Source of the DNA: Devosia aquimaris
Lineage (GTDB): Bacteria > Pseudomonadota > Alphaproteobacteria > Rhizobiales > Devosiaceae
Length of the DNA stretch: 64,000 nt
Reading direction: 5' to 3'
Assembly (NCBI RefSeq): GCF_020169335.1
Contig: NZ_JAIEZN010000001.1
Span: 1,133,426-1,197,425, forward strand
In this document: piece after piece, positions 25,422-34,048 of the stretch
Layout of the letters: every line of letters begins with the position of its first letter
Numbering within the stretch: position 1 is the first letter of the stretch
The notes under the pieces: generated by a model
What the model was told of the DNA's origin: nothing
Seen by the model: the letters and a program-made list of their open reading frames with translations, nothing else
Database searches by the model: none
Translations under genes and position numbers: made by a program

Positions 25422-26984
25422 TCAATCCTGTGGGGTTTCAAAGCGGACGGGCGTGCTGGCGCTGACTGTGCCATCGGCGTTCGTCACGGTCATCGTGAAA
25501 TCGATCTGCCCTGTTGCCTGGGTGGGCGGCGCCTTGACGTAGACGCGCAGCGGCAGAACCAGGTCTGGCTCGACCTCGAGATGGATCTCGTCGCTGGCGG
25601 TGCCATCTGCGCCCGATGTCGTGACGGTTGCGCCGGGCAATCCCGAAATGGAGAAGACCATGTCCTGCGGCTGCGTCGTCATATTGAGGATCTTGACGTC
25701 ATAGCCGTTCTGGATCGAGCCGTCCGAGAGCATCACATAGAGCGGGTTGCGGTCGTGCAGAACATTGATGCCGATGGGTGCGCGCAGCGACAGCACGGTC
25801 AGCATGCCCAGGCCGATACCGGCCCAGACGACAAAGTAGACCAGCGTGCGCGGCCGCAAGACCGAGCGCCAGCTGGTGTGCCGAATGGCCGAGACGAAGC
25901 GGCCCGTCACCGAGTCGCGCACGCGGGTCGGATCGAGGCGGCCTTCCGGCGCCGCCAGATTCATGTTGGCGTTGTAGTCGGCCAGCGTGGTGTAGGAGAT
26001 CAGCCCGCGCTCACGGCCGAGCTTGTCCATCACATTGTCGCAGGCATCGATGCACAGGGCGCAGGTGATGCACTCCAGCTGCTGGCCATCGCGGATGTCG
26101 ATGCCCATCGGGCAGACCACCACGCAGGCGTTACAGTCCACGCAATCGCCCTGGGGCGCACCTGCACTGGCGGCCTTCTTGGCGTGACGACCGCGCGGCT
26201 CCCCGCGCCAGTCGTTGTAGGTGACGGTCAGCGAATGCTCATCGAGCATCGCGGCCTGGATGCGCGGCCAGGGGCACATATAGGTACAGACCTGTTCGCG
26301 CATCAGCCCGCCGAATGTGTAGGTCGTCGCAGTCAGCAGCGCGATCGTCGCATAGGCCACCATGGGCGCCTGCAGATGCACCACATCACCGAGCAGCGTC
26401 GGCGCATCGGCAAAATAGAAGATCCAGGCACCGCCGGTTGCCACACCGATCAGCAGCCACAGCGCGTGCTTGCTGACCCGCTTTACCAGCTTCCCGGCGC
26501 TCCAGGGCGCAGCGTCCAGCTTCATGCGGGCGTTACGGTCCCCCTCAATGGCGCGCTCAACCACCAGGAACAGATCGACCCAGACGGTCTGCGGGCAGGC
26601 ATAGCCACACCAGGCGCGACCCACGGTCGATGTGATCAGGAACAGTCCGACGCCCGCCATCACCAGCAATCCGGCGACGTAGTAGAACTCCTGCGGCCAG
26701 ATCTCGATGAAGAAGAAGTAGAATCGGCGATTGGCCAGGTCCAGCAGCACGGCCTGGTCGGGGGCATATTCGCCGCGATCCCAGCGCAGCCAGGGCGTCA
26801 CATAGTAGATCGTCAGTGTGATGGCCATGACCAGCCATTTGAACCGGCGGAAATTGCCTTCAGCCCGCTTGGGGAAAATCTTGCGGCGCGCCGCATACAG
26901 AGGCTGTCGCAGCTTGGCTGAGTTGACCGGCTCTACGTCGTGGCGGTCGAGTGGCGGCAGGGGGCTGTCGGTCGTTGTGTTCAT
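25422..26984 (-). CDS. ccoG: cbb3 oxidase accessory iron-sulfur membrane protein
   Basis: CcoG/FixG/RdxA-like protein of 520 residues with two 4Fe-4S ferredoxin motifs, CVDCNACVVVCP and CITCALCIDACD, in the centre. About five TM helices surround conserved WCGYACPQTVW and CTYMCPWPR blocks, whose Cys pairs are typical of the family. The C-terminal 120 residues form a periplasmic Ig-like domain. CcoG is known to reduce Cu(II) for cbb3 assembly. An FNR-type box precedes it, so ccoGHIS is a separate transcript. Confidence 0.94.
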   Translation of the reverse strand: MNTTTDSPLPPLDRHDVEPVNSAKLRQPLYAARRKIFPKRAEGNFRRFKWLVMAITLTIYYVTPWLRWDRGEYAPDQAVLLDLANRRFYFFFIEIWPQEFYYVAGLLVMAGVGLFLITSTVGRAWCGYACPQTVWVDLFLVVERAIEGDRNARMKLDAAPWSAGKLVKRVSKHALWLLIGVATGGAWIFYFADAPTLLGDVVHLQAPMVAYATIALLTATTYTFGGLMREQVCTYMCPWPRIQAAMLDEHSLTVTYNDWRGEPRGRHAKKAASAGAPQGDCVDCNACVVVCPMGIDIRDGQQLECITCALCIDACDNVMDKLGRERGLISYTTLADYNANMNLAAPEGRLDPTRVRDSVTGRFVSAIRHTSWRSVLRPRTLVYFVVWAGIGLGMLTVLSLRAPIGINVLHDRNPLYVMLSDGSIQNGYDVKILNMTTQPQDMVFSISGLPGATVTTSGADGTASDEIHLEVEPDLVLPLRVYVKAPPTQATGQIDFTMTVTNADGTVSASTPVRFETPQD

Positions 26985-27036
26985 GGCGGAGGGACCCTTT
27001 CACGCTCCCTTTAAGCATGACGCCGACGCGCTGGAT

Positions 27037-27050
27037 TTGACCTGCATCAA
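27037..27050 (-). promoter_or_regulatory. FNR/FixK-type box upstream of ccoG
   Basis: TTGACCTGCATCAA, identical to the box before pseudoazurin. Its centre is about 59 bp from the ccoG ATG, so a class II start near 27002 is expected. Confidence 0.78.
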
Positions 27051-27070
27051 GCCAGGGCAGGGATGCGCAA

Positions 27071-27094
27071 AGGGGGGCGCCACGACGCCCCCCT
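27071..27094 (-). terminator. Terminator after ccoP
   Basis: AGGGGGGCG / CGCCCCCCT, perfect 9-bp stem with 6-nt loop, followed on the minus strand by TTTGCG. It lies 43 bp after the ccoP stop and separates ccoNOQP from ccoGHIS. Confidence 0.7.
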
Positions 27095-27136
27095 CCGCAT
27101 ATCGGTCGGTCAGCCAAAGCTGGAGCCGGCCGCTAT

Positions 27137-28018
27137 TTACTCGCCACCACCCAGGCCGTGCACATAGACGGCCAGTTCCTTGATGGTGCTGTCGTCGAGC
27201 TTCTCCGACCAGGCCTGCATGACGCCATGGCGCGGTTTCTCGATCTGGCTCTTGATGGACGCCAGCGAGCCTTCATAGAGCCACAGGGCGTCCGTCAGGT
27301 TGGGCCCGCCGACGTCAGTCACCCCGATGCCGCCCTCGCCATGGCAGGCCGCGCAATTGTCGCTGAACAACTGAGCGCCCTCGGGTGTGTTCACCCCGCC
27401 TTCGAGGCCCGAGAGGCTGGCCACATACTCTGCCAGGGTGTTGATCGAAGCGGCATCCAGCAGTTCGTCAGCACCGAAGTTCGGCATGATGTTGTAGCGC
27501 GTATCCGGATCGGTCGGCGAACGAACGCCATGGGCGATCGTGGTGTAGATGGCGTCGATGGTGCCACCCCAGATCCAGGAGTCGTCGTTCAGGTTCGGAT
27601 AGCCCGGACCGCCGGCTGCGCCGGTGCCATGGCACTGGGTGCAGTTCACCTTGAAGGCCGATTCGCCAGCCGCAGAGGCAAAGCGGTTCAGCTCGGGATC
27701 AGCCAGGATATCGGCCACCGGCAGCTCGGCGATCTTGGAGACGACCGCCTGGTTGCCGACCTGCACTTCGCTCATGGTCTTGGTCAGGTCCGCACGGCTG
27801 GAGTAACCCAGCACGCCCGTGGTGGCCGAGCTGAGCATCGGCCAGGCCGGGAAGAAGATCGTGTAGACCAGCGCCCAGACGATACAGCCGTAGAAGGTCC
27901 ACAACCACCAACGGGGCAGGGGATTGTTGAGCTCCTTGATGCCGTCCCATTCGTGACCGGTGGTTTCCACACCGCTCAGGTCATCGACCGGCTTACCCGT
28001 GTTCTTGTTGGTGCTCAT
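27137..28018 (-). CDS. ccoP: cbb3 oxidase subunit III (di-haem cytochrome c)
   Basis: Membrane-anchored cytochrome c subunit of 293 residues. Short N-terminus, TM helix around residues 32-55 (WWLWTFYGCIVWALVYTIFF), then two c-type haem sites CTQCHG and CAACHG. It accepts electrons from soluble donors and passes them to CcoO. Its start overlaps the ccoQ stop (ATGA). Confidence 0.95.
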   Translation of the reverse strand: MSTNKNTGKPVDDLSGVETTGHEWDGIKELNNPLPRWWLWTFYGCIVWALVYTIFFPAWPMLSSATTGVLGYSSRADLTKTMSEVQVGNQAVVSKIAELPVADILADPELNRFASAAGESAFKVNCTQCHGTGAAGGPGYPNLNDDSWIWGGTIDAIYTTIAHGVRSPTDPDTRYNIMPNFGADELLDAASINTLAEYVASLSGLEGGVNTPEGAQLFSDNCAACHGEGGIGVTDVGGPNLTDALWLYEGSLASIKSQIEKPRHGVMQAWSEKLDDSTIKELAVYVHGLGGGE

Positions 28019-28185
28019 TTGCTGTCCACCCTTTCATCGGTATCCCGCAGCGGGATCTGCGCAGCCTCAATTGCGGCTTTCTTGGCGCCGGGGCGGAAGA
28101 TGTAGACCGCCACGGCCAGGAAGATCACGAACAGATAGACGAGCCCCCAGGAGTCGGCGAAATGGCGTAACGTATTGTAATCCAT
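28015..28185 (-). CDS. ccoQ: cbb3 oxidase subunit CcoQ
   Basis: Small single-TM subunit of 56 residues. MDYNTLRHFADSWGLVYLF, a TM helix and then YIFRPGAKKAA: classical CcoQ/FixQ. It begins 10 bp after the ccoO stop. Confidence 0.93.
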   Translation of the reverse strand: MDYNTLRHFADSWGLVYLFVIFLAVAVYIFRPGAKKAAIEAAQIPLRDTDERVDSK

Positions 28186-28195
28186 AACGTTCTCC

Positions 28196-28927
28196 CTAGC
28201 GGTAGTTCGCTTCAGCGTCGTAGCTGTCGAAGTCGACCAGCGTGCCGAGCATCTGCAGATAAGCGACCAGCGCATCCATCTCGGTGATCCGCTGGCTGTC
28301 GCCGTCGAAATCGCCGAACACAGCCTTGGGATAGCGATCCGCAACGGCCGAGGTATCGGCGTCTGGCGTCGCCTGGGCGATCAGGTCATTGCTCGCGTTG
28401 TCGATCATGTCCTGCGTGTAGGGCACGCCAACGGTGGCATTGGCCTGGAGCATGCCGCCGATCGTGTCGTAATCCAGCGTTGCCTTGGCCAGGAACGCGT
28501 AGCTCGGCATGATCGATTCCGGCACCACGGAGCGCGGGTCGGTGAGGTGCTGGACCTGCCATTCGTTGGAATAGCGGCCGCCGACGCGGGCCAGGTCTGG
28601 CCCGGTCCGCTTGGAACCCCACTGGAACGGGTGGTCGTACATCGACTCCGCTGCCAGCGAGTAGTTGCCATAGCGCTCGACCTCGTCGCGGAACGGACGG
28701 ATCATCTGGCTGTGGCAGACGTAGCAGCCTTCACGGATGTAGATGTCGCGGCCAGCCAGCTCGAGCGGTGAATAGGGACGCATCCCCTCCACCTTCTCGA
28801 TGGTGTTCTGGAAGTAGAACAGTGGCGTGATTTCCACCAGACCGCCGATGCAGACCACCAGCAGCGAGCCCACCAGCAGCAGCGAGGCGTTGCGTTCGAT
28901 TATGCCATGCTTCTCAATAAGTGACAT
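28196..28927 (-). CDS. ccoO: cbb3 oxidase subunit II (mono-haem cytochrome c)
   Basis: Membrane-bound cytochrome c of 243 residues. N-terminal TM helix (about 14-36), haem site CYVCHSQ within [17 protein letters not shown] and axial-Met region further on. TAGGAG stands 6 nt before the ATG. Conserved order N-O-Q-P. Confidence 0.95.
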   Translation of the reverse strand: MSLIEKHGIIERNASLLLVGSLLVVCIGGLVEITPLFYFQNTIEKVEGMRPYSPLELAGRDIYIREGCYVCHSQMIRPFRDEVERYGNYSLAAESMYDHPFQWGSKRTGPDLARVGGRYSNEWQVQHLTDPRSVVPESIMPSYAFLAKATLDYDTIGGMLQANATVGVPYTQDMIDNASNDLIAQATPDADTSAVADRYPKAVFGDFDGDSQRITEMDALVAYLQMLGTLVDFDSYDAEANYR

Positions 28928-28936
28928 GGGATACTC

Positions 28937-30541
28937 CTACTCGGCGGGTTGCAGTTGAGCGGGCGTGGGCATCGGACGTTCTGTCCGCACGCGGCCGGCA
29001 ATGGTCATGGCGATGTTGAAGGCCATCACCAGGCCACCGGCCAGGTAGAGCAGCCCACCAGCAGCGCGCATCACGTAGTAGGGGTGCATGGCCGCAACCG
29101 ATTCAGCGAACGAGTAGACCAGGAAGCCCTGACTATCGTACTCGCGCCACATCAGGCCCTGCATGATGCCCGACACCCACATCACGGCCGCGTAGACCAC
29201 GATGCCAAGGGTCGCCAGCCAGAAGTGCCAGTTGACCATGCGCAGCGAATAGAGGCGTTCACGGCCCCACAGACGCGGCACCAGGAAGTAGATGGCGCCG
29301 AACGAGATCATGCCAACCCAACCCAGGGCGCCCGAGTGCACATGGCCGATGGTCCAGTCCGTATAGTGGCTGAGTGCGTTGACCGACTTGATCGACATCA
29401 CCGGACCTTCGAAGGTCGACATGCCATAGAAGGCCACGGCGATCACCATCATGCGGATGATGGGGTCCGTGCGCATCTTGTCCCAGGCGCCACGCAGCGT
29501 CATCAGGCCGTTGATCATGCCGCCCCAGCTGGGCATCCACAGCATGATCGAGAACACCATGCCCAGGGTCTGCGCCCAGTCGGGCAGGGCGGTGTAGTGC
29601 AGATGGTGCGGACCGGCCCAGATGTAGAGGAAGATCAGCGCCCAGAAGTGGATGATCGACAGCCGGTAGCTATAGACGGGCCGTTCGGCCTGCTTGGGCA
29701 GGAAGTAGTACATCATGCCCAGGAAGCCGGCGGTGAGGAAGAAGCCCACGGCATTGTGGCCATACCACCACTGCGTCAGCGCGTCCTGCACGCCCGAGAA
29801 CAGCGAATAGCTGCGCGAACCAAAGAACGACACCGGCACGGCCAGATTGTTGACCACATGCAGCAGGGCAACGGTGACGATGAACGCCAGGTAGAACCAG
29901 TTGGCGACGTAGATGTGCGGTTCCTTGCGCTTGAGCAAGGTGCCCAGGAAGACCACGAGATAGGCCACCCAGACGACCGTCAGCCACAGGTCGACATACC
30001 ATTCCGGCTCGGCATATTCGCGGCTCTGCGTGATCCCCAGCAAATAGCCTGTCGCCGCCAGTGCGATGAACAGCTGGTAGCCCCAGAACACGAACCAGGC
30101 GAGGTCTCCGCCGAACAGGCGTGCCCGGGTGGTGCGCTGCACCACATAGAAGCTGGTTGTGATCAGCGCCGTGCCGCCGAACGCGAAAATCACGGCGGAG
30201 GTGTGCAGGGGCCGAATGCGGCCGAAGTTCAGCCATGGGCCGAAATTCAGTTCCGGAAAGGCCAGCTGCAACGCTGCTACCAGCCCCACGGTGAAGCCGA
30301 TGATTCCCCAGAATACGGTGAGGATTGAACCGACGCGCACCGGCCCGTCCATATAGCCGGCCGAATGTGCCACGCCCTCAACCGGCGCAGGCAGCCGCAT
30401 GGCCACCACAACCCCAATGCCCAAGATCAGGGTCAGTATCCCCATGTGGATGCGGAACGCATCGTCGACGGCCAGGGCAGACATGATGAACGCGCCCACC
30501 ATGCCTATTCCTAGCCCTATAGCCCAGCCCGAGTATCTCAC
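28937..30541 (-). CDS. ccoN: cbb3 oxidase catalytic subunit I
   Basis: Haem-copper oxidase subunit of 534 residues reducing oxygen with high affinity. Twelve or more TM helices; [28 protein letters not shown] (CuB His and catalytic Tyr helix), [13 protein letters not shown] and the HVHSGALGW haem-ligand block are all intact. The GTG start at 30541 follows AGGGGG. The promoter region is shared with the divergent gene at 30701. Confidence 0.95.
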   Translation of the reverse strand: MRYSGWAIGLGIGMVGAFIMSALAVDDAFRIHMGILTLILGIGVVVAMRLPAPVEGVAHSAGYMDGPVRVGSILTVFWGIIGFTVGLVAALQLAFPELNFGPWLNFGRIRPLHTSAVIFAFGGTALITTSFYVVQRTTRARLFGGDLAWFVFWGYQLFIALAATGYLLGITQSREYAEPEWYVDLWLTVVWVAYLVVFLGTLLKRKEPHIYVANWFYLAFIVTVALLHVVNNLAVPVSFFGSRSYSLFSGVQDALTQWWYGHNAVGFFLTAGFLGMMYYFLPKQAERPVYSYRLSIIHFWALIFLYIWAGPHHLHYTALPDWAQTLGMVFSIMLWMPSWGGMINGLMTLRGAWDKMRTDPIIRMMVIAVAFYGMSTFEGPVMSIKSVNALSHYTDWTIGHVHSGALGWVGMISFGAIYFLVPRLWGRERLYSLRMVNWHFWLATLGIVVYAAVMWVSGIMQGLMWREYDSQGFLVYSFAESVAAMHPYYVMRAAGGLLYLAGGLVMAFNIAMTIAGRVRTERPMPTPAQLQPAE

Positions 30542-30617
30542 CGGTGCCCCCTAGTTTTTCCGAACTCGCAGCCATGGCTGCTTGGCATCACACTATTGTG
30601 AGGGGGAGGGAGTCTCA

Positions 30618-30631
30618 TTGATCTAGGTCAA
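30618..30631. promoter_or_regulatory. FNR/FixK-type box between ccoN and the hemerythrin-like gene
   Basis: TTGATCTAGGTCAA, nearly symmetric. It lies 77 bp from the ccoN start on one side and 70 bp from the 30701 start on the other. On the ccoN side an ACAATAGT -10-like element falls at the class II distance. Confidence 0.8.
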
Positions 30632-30700
30632 TGTCGGCGGGCCTCGAACACGAGAGGCTGCACCGGTCATGGTCTTGCCGCGACAAGGAGAATTCACACC

Positions 30701-31156
30701 ATGGTCGTGCACATAGATGAGGGCGCGTTGCGCCGCCTGCTGGCCGGACATGATGAGCAACTGGCTATTTGCGATACGCTCGAGCAAATTGCAGATGGTT
30801 TGCCGCATGATGTCGACTCGGCACTTTGCCACAGGACGGCAGAGCGTCTTCACGCCGTCATGCAGGAGGCGACGGCAAATGAGCGGGCGATTCTGGGGGC
30901 AACGCTGGTCGAAATCGGCACAGTGCGGCACCTGGACGTGAGCCGAACGGCCCGGCGCCTGCTGCGCGAAAGTGACGAGGATCTCAGCCATGCCGAAGAA
31001 CTGCAGGACGCGCTCAGCACCATCGGCACCGATCGCCCGACCGTTTGCACCGATGCCCTCGGCTATATGCTGCGAGGCTTCTTCGAGGCCCGCAAGCGGC
31101 GCATCGCACTGGAGCGTGAGGTGGTGATGGCACTTCTGGGAACCACGGCTCATTGA
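30701..31156 (+). CDS. Hemerythrin-like four-helix protein (tentative)
   Basis: Soluble, largely helical protein of 151 residues with AAGGAG before the ATG. Four helical stretches are apparent: LRRLLAGHDEQLAICDTLEQ, CHRTAERLHAVMQEATANE, a third around residues 90-108 and FFEARKRRIALEREVVMALL. Spacing and the C-terminal Arg/Glu-rich helix recall hemerythrin HHE bundles, but several iron-binding His are missing or shifted, so metal binding is doubtful. It overlaps the next gene (TGATG) and shares an FNR-box region with ccoN, hinting at a low-oxygen role. I do not recognise it with certainty. Confidence 0.6.
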   Translation: MVVHIDEGALRRLLAGHDEQLAICDTLEQIADGLPHDVDSALCHRTAERLHAVMQEATANERAILGATLVEIGTVRHLDVSRTARRLLRESDEDLSHAEELQDALSTIGTDRPTVCTDALGYMLRGFFEARKRRIALEREVVMALLGTTAH

Positions 31157-31851
31157 TGCTCGCCAGCGCGGTCATCTGGGGCCTGACCCTGGGGCTGGCA
31201 TCGAGCCTGCATTGCGCCGGCATGTGCGGCCCCATCGGCTGCACGCTCATGATGCTGGGACCCGCACCGCAGGACAAGGCCTCCGTAGCGCTCCGCCTGG
31301 GCTTGCTGCAGCTGGGCCGCATTTCCGCCTATGCGCTCGCGGGCCTGGCCTTTGGCGTCTTCGGCGCCGGTCTCTATGGCCAGTTCAACCTCACGGCAGC
31401 CCATGGCGCGCTGCAGGTGGTGGCTGCCGCGGTCATCGTCTGGATGGGGCTGACCACCGCTGGCCTGGTTCCGAGCCTTGCTCTTGCCGATCGCGCGCTC
31501 GCGCCCGTGGCTGCCACCATGTCTCGCTGGCGCAGCTCTCCCGTTCTGGGCACGCCGGAGATGGCGATCGTTGCTGGCCTGGCCTGGGGCGCGACGCCTT
31601 GTGCCATGGTCTATACAGCGTTGTTCAACTCACTGCTCACCGGCGACCCCCTGTTCGGCGCCGCCCTGATGCTGTCCTTTGGCCTCGGGACTGTGCCAGC
31701 CGTGGTGGCCAGTACACTTGCATTTTATGGCTCTGGCCGGGCCCGCCGCCGCCCTGGTCGCCTGGTTGCGGGTGCAACCCTGATCCTGGGCGGTATCCTG
31801 GGCCTTCTGCTGACGGCTCCGGGCAGTCCGTTCTGCATCACGGGGGCCTGA
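31156..31851 (+). CDS. TauE/SafE or DsbD-like membrane protein with HCxGMC motif
   Basis: Inner-membrane protein of 231 residues with about six TM helices. The first helix ends in H19-C20-A-G-M-C24, and a second Cys site appears in GATPCAMVYTALF; this pairing is characteristic of the DsbD_2/TauE-like proteins found beside cbb3 genes. A role in copper or thiol chemistry for oxidase maturation is likely by context. ATG at 31156 overlaps the previous stop; a TTG one codon earlier is possible. Confidence 0.78.
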   Translation: MLASAVIWGLTLGLASSLHCAGMCGPIGCTLMMLGPAPQDKASVALRLGLLQLGRISAYALAGLAFGVFGAGLYGQFNLTAAHGALQVVAAAVIVWMGLTTAGLVPSLALADRALAPVAATMSRWRSSPVLGTPEMAIVAGLAWGATPCAMVYTALFNSLLTGDPLFGAALMLSFGLGTVPAVVASTLAFYGSGRARRRPGRLVAGATLILGGILGLLLTAPGSPFCITGA

Positions 31852-32009
31852 CGGGGCGCGACGCGACCCGTGCGTGGGGGCAGCCATTGGCCGCCAAAGG
31901 TTTACATCCTGGACTCAATACCTACATTGGGCATTCGCTGTCGCGCGCCACATGCGCGGCCTCACTGGATGGACGGGTCGACCGTCCGCAATCGCAGAAG
32001 GAAACAGCC

Positions 32010-32447
32010 ATGACCCAAGCCAAGATGGGCGACGTCGTTCGCATCAACTACACGGGGCGCCTTACCAACGGAAAACAGTTCGATTCGTCAGTTGGTCGCG
32101 CGCCACTCGAATTCACGCTCGGCGAGGGACAGGTCATCAAGGGCCTTGAGGCTCACGTCGAAGGCATGGCGCCCGGCGCCACCAGCACGGTGACCATTCC
32201 CTGCGAACAGGCCTATGGCCCGCACCGCGCAGAAGCCGTCCAGACACTCGATCGCGCCAAGGTTCCGGCCGGCATCGAAGTTCGTCCCGGCACCCAATTG
32301 CAGGCGCGCAGCGCCGACGGCAGCGTGATCCCGATCACGGTCGTCGAAATCAACGAGGCGAATGTGAAGGTTGACGCCAACCATCCGCTCGCCGGTCAGG
32401 ACCTGGTGTTCGACGTTGAACTGATCGAAATCGTCAAGGCCGCCTGA
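32010..32447 (+). CDS. FKBP-type peptidyl-prolyl isomerase (SlyD-like)
   Basis: Cytoplasmic FKBP of 145 residues: VRINYTGRLTNGKQFDSS, a GQVIKGLEAHVEGM core, then an inserted IF domain with the AYGPHR block and the NHPLAGQDLVFDVELIEI end typical of SlyD/FkpA-B proteins. It lacks the His-rich metal tail of E. coli SlyD. The start ATG is preceded by AGAAGGAAA. It stands alone between the TauE-like gene and a strong terminator. Confidence 0.9.
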   Translation: MTQAKMGDVVRINYTGRLTNGKQFDSSVGRAPLEFTLGEGQVIKGLEAHVEGMAPGATSTVTIPCEQAYGPHRAEAVQTLDRAKVPAGIEVRPGTQLQARSADGSVIPITVVEINEANVKVDANHPLAGQDLVFDVELIEIVKAA

Positions 32448-32455
32448 GGCCGCGC

Positions 32456-32482
32456 GGCGGGCTCAGGGCCCGCCGTTTCTTT
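32456..32482 (+). terminator. Rho-independent terminator after FKBP gene
   Basis: GGCGGGC / GCCCGCC stem with TCAGG loop, followed by GTTTCTTT, starting 9 bp after the stop codon. Confidence 0.85.
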
Positions 32483-32558
32483 ATCCGGGGCTGGTCCAGC
32501 GTGGCATTGCCACCCCGTAATCTTGGGAGGCCTGCCGGCATCGCCGGCGCGCCTGCCC

Positions 32559-32864
32559 CTAATCCGCGCAATAGATCCCATACAAAGTCATCAGAACCTG
32601 CTGCACGGCCGGCGACGCCAGGCTGTAGTGGACTTGCTGGCCCTCGCGCCGCGTCTTCACAAATCCCCAGGCGCGCAGCTTGGAGAGATGCTGTGACAGC
32701 GGCGACTGCGCCAACCCGACTCGCTCGCCCAGCTCGGTCACATTGAGTTCCTGCTCAAGCAGATTGCACAGGATCATCAGGCGCTTGGAATTTGCCATGG
32801 CCGTCAGGAGGCGACTGGCCTCCTCGGCATTGACTTCCATTCTTTCGATTTCCATATTGCTCAT
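32559..32864 (-). CDS. ArsR-family regulator, BigR/SqrR-like persulfide sensor
   Basis: Winged-helix repressor of about 101 residues (ATG at 32864; ATGs at 32855 and 32840 are equally possible because the first overlaps the operator and none has a strong ribosome site). HTH core VTELGERVGLAQSPLSQHLS and wing RREGQQVHYSL. Cys33 in MILCNLLEQE and Cys99 in GIYCAD match the two redox Cys of BigR/SqrR, which form a tetrasulfide link with persulfides and release DNA. The divergent operon encodes persulfide metabolism, supporting this reading strongly. Confidence 0.88.
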   Translation of the reverse strand: MSNMEIERMEVNAEEASRLLTAMANSKRLMILCNLLEQELNVTELGERVGLAQSPLSQHLSKLRAWGFVKTRREGQQVHYSLASPAVQQVLMTLYGIYCAD

Positions 32865-32882
32865 ATTAGAATGTTCTTATAT
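32863..32882. promoter_or_regulatory. ArsR/BigR-type operator
   Basis: ATATTAGAATGTTCTTATAT, a 20-bp dyad with matching arms except one symmetric pair and the two central bases. This is the AT-rich form bound by BigR/SmtB-like repressors. It overlaps the first candidate start of the regulator and the likely -10 of the sulfur operon. Confidence 0.8.
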
Positions 32883-32939
32883 ACAACCTGCGGCAGCGTC
32901 AATGTCTGCCGATTTCGCGCCTGATTCAAGGAGCTACCC

Positions 32940-33164
32940 ATGTTGGCCAATGTTGGAACCCCCGATCGTATCGCCCGGCTTCTCGCTGGCGTTGCCCTCA
33001 TCGTCCTGCCCTGGTTGCCCGGGTTGTCCCTGTTTGCCGAGCCTGTCTGGTTCTGGATCGCAACTGTGGTTGGCATTGTCCTGATTGCCACCGCCGTCCT
33101 GAGATTTTGCCCGATCTACAGGATTTTTGGTTTCTCTACATCCAAGGTTACCCATAATGACTGA
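32940..33164 (+). CDS. DUF2892 membrane protein
   Basis: Small protein of 74 residues with two TM helices (about 13-31 and 38-57). The NVGTPDRIARLLAG start is characteristic of DUF2892, the membrane domain also found at the end of the sulfurtransferase YgaP. First gene of the persulfide operon, AGGAG 6 nt before ATG. Role unknown; probably membrane recruitment or transport of sulfur species. Confidence 0.85.
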   Translation: MLANVGTPDRIARLLAGVALIVLPWLPGLSLFAEPVWFWIATVVGIVLIATAVLRFCPIYRIFGFSTSKVTHND

Positions 33165-33585
33165 ATTTACGCCGGTGCTCTCGCTCGTTGGCGGTGCACT
33201 GATTGGCCTGTCGGCCGTGCTGCTGATGGCCACCCATGGCCGCATTGCCGGCATGACCGGTATTCTGACGGGTTTGATTCCGCCGGGATCGACCGATTGG
33301 GCCTGGCGGGCGGCCTTTGTTGCCGGCGCCATTATTGCACCCATGCTGATGCTGCAGGTCTCCGAGACGGCCATCGCCTTCGATAGTCCTGTGCCCATGC
33401 CCTGGGTCATCATCAGCGGCTTGATCGTCGGCGGCGGCGCCTATTTCGGGTCCGGTTGCACATCCGGCCATGGCGTTTGCGGCCTGGCCCGCCTGTCTCC
33501 CCGTTCGCTTGTTGCGACGCTGACCTTCCTTGGCTCTGCGATTGCCACGGTGTTCGTCATTCGCCATGTGCTGGGGGGCTTGTGA
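33157..33585 (+). CDS. YeeE/YedE family membrane protein, first half
   Basis: Membrane protein of 142 residues with four TM segments. The signature GSGCTSGHGVCGL (Cys101, His105, Cys108) is the Cys motif seen in thiosulfate transporter TsuA/YeeE. It overlaps the previous gene by 8 bp and the next by TGATG. Together with the 33585 gene it corresponds to one split YeeE-type transporter. Confidence 0.9.
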   Translation: MTEFTPVLSLVGGALIGLSAVLLMATHGRIAGMTGILTGLIPPGSTDWAWRAAFVAGAIIAPMLMLQVSETAIAFDSPVPMPWVIISGLIVGGGAYFGSGCTSGHGVCGLARLSPRSLVATLTFLGSAIATVFVIRHVLGGL

Positions 33586-34028
33586 TGAAACGCACGATTG
33601 TTGCTGGCCTCATCGGCCTGGTCTTCGGCGCGGGCATCGCCCTTTCGGGCATGGCCAACCCAGCCAAGGTGCTCAACTTCTTTGATGTCGCCGGGCAGTG
33701 GGATCCGTCCCTGCTGGTGGTCATGGTCTCGGCGCTCGCCGTGGCATTCGTCGGCTATCGCCTCGTGCTCCGTCGACCCGGCCCGCTGCTGGAGCCCAGC
33801 TTCCACCTGCCGACCAACCGCAGGATTGATCTGCCCCTGGTTGGCGGTTCTGCAGTCTTCGGCCTTGGCTGGGGCATTTCCGGCTTCTGTCCGGGCGGCG
33901 CCATACCGGCGCTGGGTCTGGGTGAAGCCACAGCCTGGGCCTTCGTCGGCTCGATGCTGACCGGTCTGTTCATTGCCCGCAGCATTCGCCAGGCCAACGC
34001 AGCCAGCGCCGCCACCAAAACCGCGTAA
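33585..34028 (+). CDS. YeeE/YedE family membrane protein, second half
   Basis: Membrane protein of 147 residues, four TM segments. Family signatures are SGMANPAKVLNFFD (21-34) and GISGFCPGGAIPAL (97-110, Cys102). It pairs with the 33157 product as the second half of a YeeE-type sulfur transporter. Confidence 0.9.
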   Translation: MKRTIVAGLIGLVFGAGIALSGMANPAKVLNFFDVAGQWDPSLLVVMVSALAVAFVGYRLVLRRPGPLLEPSFHLPTNRRIDLPLVGGSAVFGLGWGISGFCPGGAIPALGLGEATAWAFVGSMLTGLFIARSIRQANAASAATKTA

Positions 34029-34048
34029 ACCCCTCAAGGAGTTCTAAG

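Noticed and set aside
24942..26921. Plus-strand open frame of 659 codons opposite ccoG and ccoH
   Set aside because: Antisense shadow of ccoG/ccoH, which carry ferredoxin motifs; low-complexity composition.
33157..34028. Frameshift splitting a single YeeE gene
   Set aside because: Both halves have their own start, complete helices and a TGATG coupling; split YeeE/YedE pairs are normal in sulfur operons.
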